From Pleodorina starrii (Eukaryota; Chlorophyta; Chlorophyceae; Chlamydomonadales; Volvocaceae), in NCBI GenBank assembly GCA_030267565.1, contig BRXU01000001.1, positions 5,642,001 through 5,706,000 on the forward strand: DNA of 64,000 nt. Direction: 5' to 3'. Shown piece by piece: positions 1 through 7,913 of this stretch; the first letter of the stretch is position 1; each line of letters begins with the position of its first letter. Made by a program: the position numbers and the translations under genes. The notes beneath the pieces are model-generated. The model was given only the letters and a program-made list of their open reading frames with translations, was not told where the DNA came from and did not search any database.

Positions 1-1
1 C

Positions 2-2041
2 CTAGGACCTGTGGGGCTGGGGGCAGATTCGGGCAAACAAGGTGAGCGCGCGCCGACGTCCGCGGCCTCCGTCAGTCACAATCAGCAACAGTTACCCGTG
101 AGCTTCGAGCCCGCGCGCGTTCCGCCAAAGCACACTACCCAGCCCGCGGCATGGCAGCCTCGCCCGGCATCGCCGACAAACGTGCTCGGGGTGTCGTTGC
201 CTCCAAGCGCGCCCGGTCGTGGCACCAATCTCACGGTGCAGGTGCAACTGAGCCTGGATGGGTCCGACCCCAAACAGTTGTGTATCGCCAGGGAGCTGTG
301 TTTGCAAGGGGAGTACGCGTGGGACGAGGGCGACTGCCTTCCTAACAAGTCAGCAAAGGCCAGCGTTGTGGGGAAATGCGAAGCCGATGTTTCCGCACCC
401 GTGTCGGGCGCCAACACATCCGTGGCTGCCAGTACGTTCGGAGTTCTGCCCATCACCCTCATGTCGCGTGAGGAATGGCAGGCCGCCAGCATGGCTCACC
501 CCGAGCGGGCCGCGACGCTGAAGAAACCGCGGCACTTTTTCTACGCGGACCAACATGCCCTTAACATCGTCGTTGACGGTCAGCCCCTTCAACAGCCAGC
601 ACGGGTGCTCATTGACACCGCCGCTAACACAGACATGTGTAACGTTCGCTTCCTGCGTGCCTTCGAGAGGCTGCTCGGCAGGCGTGTGATCCTAGAGCCC
701 GCGGCTTGCGACACGTCGGCCGACAGCAGCGTCTCGGTCAAAGGAAAGCTGCGTGCGTCTGACCTGGCCGCGCTCCAGCTCATGCTCGGAGCCAGCCCGG
801 ACCGCGCCGTGCCCCTGCAGCCGCGCGAACTCCTAGTGGTCGACCCAAAGCACTCGCTGTACGACTACCTTTTAGGTAACAAAACATTGGAGAAGCTACA
901 CCCCATCCTGCACACGCTGGAGCCGAAGCTCGAGTATCACTACAACTATCTGCTCGCACCGCAGTGGCTCTTCTCTGTGCCCCTGCGGTCGCAGTGGGAC
1001 GCGCCGCCGGCGCTCACCGACAGCGAGCTAGATAGCTGCATTCCCGAAACCACCGTGGCCACCACGTGCGTGGCGCCGGTCGCGGCCTGCAGTTCGGCTG
1101 AGGCCCAGGACGAACCCCCCGAGTTCGCCGCGGCCATCGCGTGCTGTCTGTACTCAGCGCACACGCCGGCGCAACAGCCGTGCAGTGCACAGAGCATGCC
1201 ACAGGGAGCCAGCGAACCCACCGTATCCACCGAGGCCGAGACCAACGCCTCGTCCAGCCCCGCACCAGCCAAGTGCATGTCCGAGCAGTGCCCGACATCG
1301 GCAGCCACGGCCACACCACCCAAGGCAACTACGTGCGCGCCCACTTCCGCACCACCAAAGCCCAGCACTACAGCGCCCCGGCGTTCGTCCTGCGTGCCAA
1401 TCGTGCTCACTCTGCTCATGTCTGTCGTCGCGCTGCTGCACGGCCTCGGTTCCCTGCTCTCAATCGGCGGGGGCCGTCCAGAGGTCATCCTCCCACTGCC
1501 ACACGGGGGCTCGCACACCAGCCACACTTACGTTAACAACTCTCACGGTTACTGCCTCCTCTACTATTGCATCATGTTTGCGGGTGCACTCGCGGGGTCC
1601 TACCGGGTTCTGACGGGGTTAATCGCCGTGCGCGTGTATGCTTCTGTCTTTCCGATTTCATTTGTACCGCCCGATGCCGTTCGTTGGGGGCCCCTTGCGC
1701 CGGCATTATACACCGCCGCTTCCTCTGCTCCCAGCCCTCCTTTAAGCGCGATTGTCGCGGGGGCTTCCCTGGACCCTGAGCTGTTCCTGGCTCTGGGGTC
1801 GCACTACGCTTCGGCTTTTGTTTGTGCTCGTGTTCGAGCTAAGTTCGTCACGGACGCGCACCCCGGACGGGAGTCATGGCTGTCGCGGCTGGAGGCGGCG
1901 GGCCGTTTACTGGTTCTCTTGGGCGACCCCGGGAGTTTGTGGGTCTTCATTTTTGCAACCGCTGAGATGCGGAAGATGTTGGTCTCCCCTAAGGCAGGGC
2001 CTTCCTTCTGGCGCCCGTTAATGCCGGTCATGTTCGAATAA
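2..2041 (+). CDS. Retropepsin-like protein with C-terminal membrane segments, 5' end outside window
   Basis: The frame is open at the left edge and ends at a TAA (2039-2041), so the N-terminus is missing. About 190-200 residues in, a stretch with the core LIDTAANTD resembles the active-site loop of retroviral-type aspartic proteases (hydrophobic, D-T/S-G/A). About 80 residues later a DYLLGNKTL segment fits the second conserved loop of that fold. A long Ser/Thr/Pro/Ala/Cys-rich linker follows, then two hydrophobic stretches that could span a membrane (around 1385-1470 and 1545-1660). No reverse transcriptase or integrase is visible in the window. It is most likely the tail of a retroelement polyprotein or a domesticated derivative. 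It does not align with the Pol proteins of the neighbouring elements beyond the protease loop. An ordinary host gene cannot be excluded. Confidence 0.45.
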   Translation, partial: LGPVGLGADSGKQGERAPTSAASVSHNQQQLPVSFEPARVPPKHTTQPAAWQPRPASPTNVLGVSLPPSAPGRGTNLTVQVQLSLDGSDPKQLCIARELCLQGEYAWDEGDCLPNKSAKASVVGKCEADVSAPVSGANTSVAASTFGVLPITLMSREEWQAASMAHPERAATLKKPRHFFYADQHALNIVVDGQPLQQPARVLIDTAANTDMCNVRFLRAFERLLGRRVILEPAACDTSADSSVSVKGKLRASDLAALQLMLGASPDRAVPLQPRELLVVDPKHSLYDYLLGNKTLEKLHPILHTLEPKLEYHYNYLLAPQWLFSVPLRSQWDAPPALTDSELDSCIPETTVATTCVAPVAACSSAEAQDEPPEFAAAIACCLYSAHTPAQQPCSAQSMPQGASEPTVSTEAETNASSSPAPAKCMSEQCPTSAATATPPKATTCAPTSAPPKPSTTAPRRSSCVPIVLTLLMSVVALLHGLGSLLSIGGGRPEVILPLPHGGSHTSHTYVNNSHGYCLLYYCIMFAGALAGSYRVLTGLIAVRVYASVFPISFVPPDAVRWGPLAPALYTAASSAPSPPLSAIVAGASLDPELFLALGSHYASAFVCARVRAKFVTDAHPGRESWLSRLEAAGRLLVLLGDPGSLWVFIFATAEMRKMLVSPKAGPSFWRPLMPVMFE

Positions 2042-3318
2042 GTTGGTGGTGATGGAGGAAGAATGATGGTTGATGTCGGTAGCAGGGAAAAGGGGTTGGA
2101 CAGCAACAGCCAGCTTTATGCCATAGACTACAACTTGTCAGCCACAGCAAGCGTGTGTCGCGGCTGTCGCCGCCGTGTGTGTGTGGGTCAGTCCCGGCTG
2201 TTGCCGATGGGGGTGTCGTCATGTCACAATTTTATTTTCTGATTTCGGGAAGGGGAGTGTTTTATCTACGTTTTCAGACCATCGCCAGCCCGTCACGCAG
2301 CAGTACCAGCAGCAGCCGCAGGCGTCGTCGCCCTTCAGAGCCGCTCAGCAGCTCAGGCGCCCTCGCGGCTGGGGGGGAACCAAGTGCGGCCGCCACCTGC
2401 GCCGCCGCCACCTGCACCTCGCCGCCGCCGCCATCTGCGCCGTCGTGCACCGCCGCCGCCGCAGCCACCTGCACCTCCCCGCCGCCGCCACCTACGCCTC
2501 ACCGTCACGCGCCGCCGCCACCTGCACCTCGCCGCCGCCGCTCCAGCCTTCATAGCAGCGCGGATCCTGCACCTTGCCGTCACGCACTGCCCGTGCCTAC
2601 AGCGCCTCCATACGGAAATCCACCAACACCTCCCTCGCCGGCAAGTCCCATCGCCACCGCCGCGCACTCGGCCCAACACCAACATCTTCACACACGTGTA
2701 AGGCTCAATGGGGTGCTGATGGTAGCCGCTATCAAGCCTTTACGCTGCCGCTCCACAGCTCACCCGGGCCAGGGTTGCAATTAAAAAAAAGGGGGAATGG
2801 GGAAGGGTATAGTAGTAGGCTGGGGGGGGAGCATGGGTGCTCGGAGTCAGCAGGCTTATTGATGGACACGGGACCTGCTCTGCCCACGCGTTTTGTCCTA
2901 AGGATTCGTGCAGTATTGCAAACTTAGGCCGCGGCCATGCGCATGGGACCGCGTCGCTTTGTGTACTGAGCGCCTGAAGCGCTAGCGAAAAGAGTTGCGC
3001 GTTATGAGCGCCGTTAGTCCGCTGTTTTGTAATGTGGTAGCATGGAAATGCGTGTGGATGCAGTGGATGCTTGGTGGTACCCCTTGTTTGTGTCTCAATC
3101 GTGTTAAGACTTGTGAACTTGCCGTAGCGCCCGTTGCCTGAATAGGCGGCCAGTTGGCCTTGTGGGATGTCAGGAAGTCTGTGGTGGATGATTGTAAGAT
3201 GCCGGTTGTCAGTAGTCCGCCGTGTCTCGCCTTGTCGATTAAGCGTTAGGGTGGCATCTGTCGCGGGTACGGAGGATATTGCGTGTGGCGCCCCGTTGTC
3301 ATCTCTCACCCGTTGTAC
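2042..3318. other. Non-coding stretch between the left-edge ORF and element 1
   Basis: No supported gene. It holds a GCC/CAC-rich low-complexity block (about 2380-2550) whose open frames are shadows of the repeat. A purine run (2782-2808) could be a polypurine tract of the element that owns the left-edge ORF. No matching LTR pair was found for it. The last five bases (3314-3318, TGTAC) are the left target duplication of element 1. Confidence 0.5.
2380..2550. repeat. GCC/CAC-rich low-complexity repeat
   Basis: Imperfect reiteration of units built from GCCGCCGCC and ACCTGCACCTC. It creates Pro/Ala-rich or Arg-rich open frames on both strands that should not be read as genes. Confidence 0.7.
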
Positions 3319-3722
3319 TGTAGTAAGCGTCTAGGCACTTACCGTCATTGTGGACTTGCTGAAGAGAGTGACGACAAAGTCGGCGAGTCTCCGCAGAAGG
3401 CCTAGAAGCATACGTGAGATAGCGGAAGCTCTTAGGTGTCAGCAGGGTCTTGAACCCTGGCCACCGAGTAAATGTGGTTACTCAATGACTGGCCGGAACA
3501 CTACACCCGGGTGACTTATATCTCGGCTCCACCTGCCGGCTAAGATGTCTGTACGACACTGATCTATGATTGGGACCAGTGGTAGGGTCGCTTCAGGTTC
3601 GTTGAGTTAGTTGGCGCGCAACGCGGTCCCGCGGGGCGCGCTCTTCGCATTATTGCGTAAATGAATTATTGTTGTTTATAATTATTACTGTAATATTCCT
3701 AAGGGAAATGTAGCTTGCTACA
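3319..3722 (-). repeat. Element 1 LTR (3' LTR in element orientation)
   Basis: 404 bp, apparently identical to 9619-10022. It contains an AT-rich stretch with TTATAA (around 3675-3685) that could serve as the promoter TATA region, and a 73-nt tRNA-like hairpin motif at 3435-3507. Confidence 0.95.
3435..3507 (-). other. tRNA-like motif with a Pol III B-box-like sequence inside the LTR
   Basis: Read on the minus strand, this 73-nt stretch ends in a perfect T-arm-like hairpin (CAGGG, 7-nt loop TTCAAGA, CCCTG). That hairpin also matches a Pol III B box (GGTTCAAGACC). The outer ends pair over five bases (GGTGT/ACACC), and a central hairpin has stems GGCCA/TGGCC and GAGTAA/TTACTC. A normal D-arm and a 7-nt anticodon loop are missing, so it is not called as a tRNA gene. 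The second LTR has the same motif at 9735-9807. Confidence 0.4.
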
Positions 3723-3735
3723 CTCTCCCCCCTCT
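3723..3735 (-). other. Polypurine tract of element 1
   Basis: On the minus strand AGAGGGGGGAGAG lies directly against the 3' LTR, the position where plus-strand priming occurs in LTR elements. The adjacent sequence (3736-3757) is shared with element 2 and the TRIM. Confidence 0.8.
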
Positions 3736-3757
3736 GAAGCGAACCGTCCCGGGAGCG

Positions 3758-6382
3758 TCATTTTCGCTTTTTAGCGGGTTTGCCTCCTGCGGGTTTATCT
3801 CGTGGGTGCAGTGCCTTTATTTTGAGTTTGCGCTCATACTCGTCGACTGCTTCGGAAAGTGGTTGGGATTCGCGTAGGGCCGCTTCGGGCTCGTAGCTGT
3901 TGTGTCCCGAGTCGTAGCCTTCCCATTTGACGAGGTATTCCCGCCGTGTTTTTCCGCGCCCACCTCGGACCGAAACGTCGCGATGGTCGATGATCGATTC
4001 GACCATGTAGTATGGCTCACCCTCAATCAGTAAAGGTGGTGGTGGTTGTCGGTTTCCGTCGTCCCGGTAAGGTTTCAATAGGGAGACGTGAAAGACCGGA
4101 TGGAGGCGTGAGTCCGCCGGTAACTTTAGTTTTACCGCGGTTTCGCTCACTTTCTCGACAACCGTGTATGGGCCGATGTACTTAGGCATCAGCTTTTTGG
4201 TACCTGGGTTTTTGAGCGTGACATTACGCGTACTTAACAGCACTTTTTGCCCGACCTCGTAACGCACAGGTCGCCTGTGAACGTCGGCGTCCTCTTTTTG
4301 ATCGTTTTGCGCAGCCAAGAGACACTGCTTTGCGCGTTTAATACGCTTTTGCATCGCTTCCTGATATTTGTCAGCGGCAGGCACCTTACTCTTAACGTGT
4401 AGGTCAACCGGCACACGCGGTTGCTTAATACCGTTAAGGTAAAACGGGGAAACACCCGTAGAACGCTGCTTAGAGTTGTTGATAGCAAACTCGATAAGCG
4501 GCAAATGCTCGTCCCAGTCGTCTTGCGCGGGCGAGATGTAGTGCCTGAGTGTCTCTTCAAGGACGCGGTTCATCCGCTCCGTTTGTCCATCCGTTTGCGG
4601 GTGGTAGGCTGTGCTCATGTAGAGGTGGGTGCCCAATAGGCGAAATAGTTCCTTCCAAAAGTTGCTTGTAAAGCGTGTGTCCCGGTCCGACACTATGTTT
4701 TGTGGAAGGCCGTGCTGCCTGAAGACTGTAGCCACAAAAAGGCGGGCTAACTCTTCAGCTCCGACGGATGTGTGTGTGGGAGCAAAGTGCGTCATTTTGC
4801 TCAGCCGGTCCACGAACACTACTATCGCGTCATGCCCATTGCGAGTTGTTGGTAGCTGAGTGATCAAGTCCATTGATACACTATCCCAAACCTCAGCAGG
4901 AATAGGGAGGGGCTGCAGCAATCCGCCCGGCTTTCTGTTTGTGGGTTTGTTGCGCTGACAGTTGGGGCAGGACTTAACGTATTCCTTAACGTTAGCGTCT
5001 AGCCCGGGCCACCAATAAGTTTGTGCGATCGCTTGTTTGGTGCGGTCTATGCCGCGATGGCCAGCGTAGGGAACATCATGATATTCTTTCAGGATTTCCT
5101 TACGTAAGTCAGCGTTTTCAGGCACGTATATCTGGGTCCCTCTGTACCAGAATCCGTTCTTTCGCCTGAGCTGCAGCTTTGCTACCTGTGATTTTCGTAT
5201 GTTTGGGTCGCCGTCATACCCGCGTTTGATTCGGCGGCCGAGGTCGCTATCAATTAGCAAAGCCGTTAGCACATTTAGCACCATGTCGTGAACCCGACTG
5301 ATGGGATCAGCGACATTTATCCGTCCGGGGCGGTACTCCCATTTAAAGTTGAAACGCGAGAGGCGTTCCATCCAACGAGCTTGTCTACGGGAGAGCATAT
5401 CGGCGCTTTTCTGGTCCTGTAGGTATACCAGTGGTTGGTGGTCGGTTACAAGTGTAACATCGGTTGCACCTTCCAAATAACAACGCCACTCTTCAAGCGC
5501 AAGGACTGTGCCCAAGCACTCCTGGTCTGTTGTTGAGTAGTTATACTCTGCTTTACTGAACTTGGAGCTCGTGTAAGCTACTGGTCGCTCGTCCTGTAAA
5601 AGTACGGCGCCGGTGCCATAAATTGAGGCGTCAGACCAGACCGTGAAAGGTTTTTCAAGCTCGGGGAGTTTAAGTACAGGTGCGTTCGTCAAGGCATGCT
5701 TCACGCCTTCGAAAGCCGCATCACACGCTTTCGTCCAATGGAAGGGCATTTTCGCACTGGTTAAGGCTGTGAGCGGGGCCACAAGGGAGGAATAACCCTG
5801 GATGAACCTCCTAAAGTAGTTGGCTAAGCCAAGGAACGCGCGTAGCTTAGGTAAGTCGGTCGGCACTGGCCATTCTTTGACGACTTTAACCTTACGCTCG
5901 TCCACTTTTAAGCCATCTCGGCTAACTATGTGGCCCAAGAAGTGCAGTTCGCCACGGTTGAACTGACACTTAGACAGTTTTGCCTTGAATTCGTGCTTTC
6001 GTAGCAGAGCGAGCACCGTACGAAGGTGTTGCTCATGCTCGGCTGGGGTCTTACTGAAGACCAAAATGTCGTCCAAGTACACCAGCACAAATTTGCCAAT
6101 GTGTTCGGCGAAAATTCGATTCATCACCGCTTGGAACGTTGCAGGGGCGTTGGTGAGGCCAAAGCAAAGGACCTTGAATTGAAATTGGCCCATTCCCGGA
6201 GCTATAAAGGCCGTCTTTTCCACATCCTCTGGGGAAATGCGGATTTGGCTGTACCCCTGTTGTAGGTCCAGGGAACTGAAAATGTTCGCACCCTGAAGCT
6301 GGTCGAAGAGGTCTGTAATATTGGGCATTGGGTACCGCCGTTTAATTGTTTGTTTGTTGAGGGCACGGTAATCAAGGACCAT
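3758..6382 (-). CDS. Element 1 Pol, 3' part: reverse transcriptase, RNase H, integrase, chromodomain
   Basis: 874 residues from the first Met after the frameshift. The reverse transcriptase has LDYRALNK near residue 4 and the catalytic YLDD at about 102-105. RNase H follows (VWSDAS, then TTDQE). The integrase has an HHCC zinc-binding region (YHDVPYAGHRG ... CPNCQRNK) and the catalytic core ([24 protein letters not shown]). A chromodomain (REYLVKWEGY) lies near residues 790-850, followed by a Lys-rich tail. This marks it as a chromovirus-type Gypsy Pol that would bind modified histone tails for targeting. It is in a different frame from the preceding ORF because of the extra base at 6413-6418. 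The protein would normally be one Gag-Pol polyprotein cleaved by the protease. Confidence 0.95.
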   Translation of the reverse strand: MVLDYRALNKQTIKRRYPMPNITDLFDQLQGANIFSSLDLQQGYSQIRISPEDVEKTAFIAPGMGQFQFKVLCFGLTNAPATFQAVMNRIFAEHIGKFVLVYLDDILVFSKTPAEHEQHLRTVLALLRKHEFKAKLSKCQFNRGELHFLGHIVSRDGLKVDERKVKVVKEWPVPTDLPKLRAFLGLANYFRRFIQGYSSLVAPLTALTSAKMPFHWTKACDAAFEGVKHALTNAPVLKLPELEKPFTVWSDASIYGTGAVLLQDERPVAYTSSKFSKAEYNYSTTDQECLGTVLALEEWRCYLEGATDVTLVTDHQPLVYLQDQKSADMLSRRQARWMERLSRFNFKWEYRPGRINVADPISRVHDMVLNVLTALLIDSDLGRRIKRGYDGDPNIRKSQVAKLQLRRKNGFWYRGTQIYVPENADLRKEILKEYHDVPYAGHRGIDRTKQAIAQTYWWPGLDANVKEYVKSCPNCQRNKPTNRKPGGLLQPLPIPAEVWDSVSMDLITQLPTTRNGHDAIVVFVDRLSKMTHFAPTHTSVGAEELARLFVATVFRQHGLPQNIVSDRDTRFTSNFWKELFRLLGTHLYMSTAYHPQTDGQTERMNRVLEETLRHYISPAQDDWDEHLPLIEFAINNSKQRSTGVSPFYLNGIKQPRVPVDLHVKSKVPAADKYQEAMQKRIKRAKQCLLAAQNDQKEDADVHRRPVRYEVGQKVLLSTRNVTLKNPGTKKLMPKYIGPYTVVEKVSETAVKLKLPADSRLHPVFHVSLLKPYRDDGNRQPPPPLLIEGEPYYMVESIIDHRDVSVRGGRGKTRREYLVKWEGYDSGHNSYEPEAALRESQPLSEAVDEYERKLKIKALHPRDKPAGGKPAKKRK

Positions 6383-6407
6383 ACGAAGACCTTGTCCGTT
6401 AGCCTTT

Positions 6408-7847
6408 TCAACAAAAAATCACCGGAGCGCCGTAAGGCGACGTAGAGGGTTCAATGTAGCCTTTCTGTAGCAACTCAGTGACTTGCTTGCGTACTTCCTG
6501 TTGCTCAAGTTGCGTCAGGCGGTACGTTCGCTTGGCTGGCGGTACGGCCCCGTCCACCAACGGTATGGCGTGACCTACTTCGCGAAATGGCGGAAGCCCT
6601 TTTAGTTCTGCGAATACGTCTTTGTATTCATCCAGAATGGCTGACATGTTTTCTTCAGGGATCAGGTTGGCGTCCGGGGCTTTTGTTCCCGATGCCATTT
6701 CCTCACCGACAGGTTCAGCCTGCACAAGCATCAAGTAGCTTCGTGCGCCTTGGGCAATCCGCTTTGCTGCGGCTTTAGCCGACATTGTCTCTACAGTGCT
6801 CGCTGCGTAAAGTGTAGCGGTCACGTAGTTCATGATTGTAACACCGTCTAGGTGTTCTTCGTCTTCCACAGCAGACCAGAATGTGGGCTTAAGAGTCCAC
6901 TTTTCACCTTTGTCCTTGTGTGCGGTAAGCGTATGCGTCGCCCAGCACATTTGGGCCTTACGTCGTTCCAACCAGTCGTTGGCGAGAATTATCTCAACGC
7001 CAGGAATTCCTTGTTTGAGAACAAGTAGCTTGACCTGATCGTGGAAGGAACCGATGCGTAGGTTTGCGGTGACTGAGCCTTCAATGAGCTCGTTGGTCCC
7101 GTTCGCTAGGCGCACGGATGCTGTGGTTGTTGGCTTTGTTCTGAGAGCCATGTTGCGGGCTGCTTGAAGCGTAATGAAGCCATCCGCGGCGCCATTGCAG
7201 TTGGCACCTGAGTCGGCAAGCACTCGGCAAGCCGTTTGGCACAAGCGAGCATCAAAGACCATTGAACGGTTGGGAGCATTCATGCTGTTGACTTGCACTG
7301 GAGTTGCTGGGGCGTCATACCACAGCTGAACCGGCCATGGGATACCGGGCATTTCCGTGCGAGTGCCGTTTGCGTCTTTCTTTGAGAACAGTTTTGTTCC
7401 AACTTCATACGTTTTGAGCAGCTTAAAGCCTGCCGAACGCATGTGATGCTCGACTTGAGTCCACTGGGGCACACAGAAGACTGCTGATGTGTGCTCCGGG
7501 TCCTTGCGCTTGCAGCGCAGGTAGTGCTGTGTCCATTGCTGAACGTGAGTGTATGGGGGATTGATCCAAACAAACTCGCCTGACACGTCAGTGTCAAAGA
7601 ACGATTTGCTTGGAGAGGCAAAGCGCGCACAGAGGCTGTTGTCACCCGAGTCGTTACAAGCGGCGTCAAAAGAGAACTGACGCCCCAAACTGCTCTCAAC
7701 CTTCCGAAACTCGTCAGGCAGGAACATGCGATCACACTTCAGCGGATCGCAAACGACCGGAACACCTCCGTCCATATCCGACTGTCCCTGGGCTACTGCA
7801 ACCTTTTCGGTTGCCAAAACTGCCTTCTCGGCTGCTGCAGACCCCAA
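6408..7847 (-). CDS. Element 1 Pol, 5' part: Dam-like methyltransferase domain, retropepsin, start of RT
   Basis: The frame runs on from Gag after one UAG (7914-7916); there is no Met at its start, so translation presumably comes through Gag. Residues about 42-180 (7724-7308) resemble phage Dam-type N6-adenine methyltransferases (Pfam DNA_N-6_adenine_methyltransferase, Dam). They have an LPDEF-like start, FSFDAACN at about 58-65, INPPY at 95-99 and a closing PWPVQLWYD. The protease motif LADSGAN is at about 210-216. The RT N-terminus (STSPYGAPVIF) then hits a stop created by the extra base in the A6 run. Assignment to the methyltransferase family is from motif order, not a search. Whether it still methylates is unknown. 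Confidence 0.85.
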   Translation of the reverse strand: MGSAAAEKAVLATEKVAVAQGQSDMDGGVPVVCDPLKCDRMFLPDEFRKVESSLGRQFSFDAACNDSGDNSLCARFASPSKSFFDTDVSGEFVWINPPYTHVQQWTQHYLRCKRKDPEHTSAVFCVPQWTQVEHHMRSAGFKLLKTYEVGTKLFSKKDANGTRTEMPGIPWPVQLWYDAPATPVQVNSMNAPNRSMVFDARLCQTACRVLADSGANCNGAADGFITLQAARNMALRTKPTTTASVRLANGTNELIEGSVTANLRIGSFHDQVKLLVLKQGIPGVEIILANDWLERRKAQMCWATHTLTAHKDKGEKWTLKPTFWSAVEDEEHLDGVTIMNYVTATLYAASTVETMSAKAAAKRIAQGARSYLMLVQAEPVGEEMASGTKAPDANLIPEENMSAILDEYKDVFAELKGLPPFREVGHAIPLVDGAVPPAKRTYRLTQLEQQEVRKQVTELLQKGYIEPSTSPYGAPVIFC

Positions 7848-7913
7848 CGACTCCTGCGCTAGTGGTCTATTGCCCGGACTCTGCTTGCCGGCCCCAACAC
7901 GCTTGCCGGACCG

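Noticed and set aside
2155..2784. Pro/Ala-rich protein-coding gene
   Set aside because: Open frames on both strands arise from GCC/CAC repeats; no codon or family signal.
3435..3507. Functional tRNA gene in the LTR
   Set aside because: Acceptor pairing is imperfect, no D-arm and no 7-base anticodon loop.
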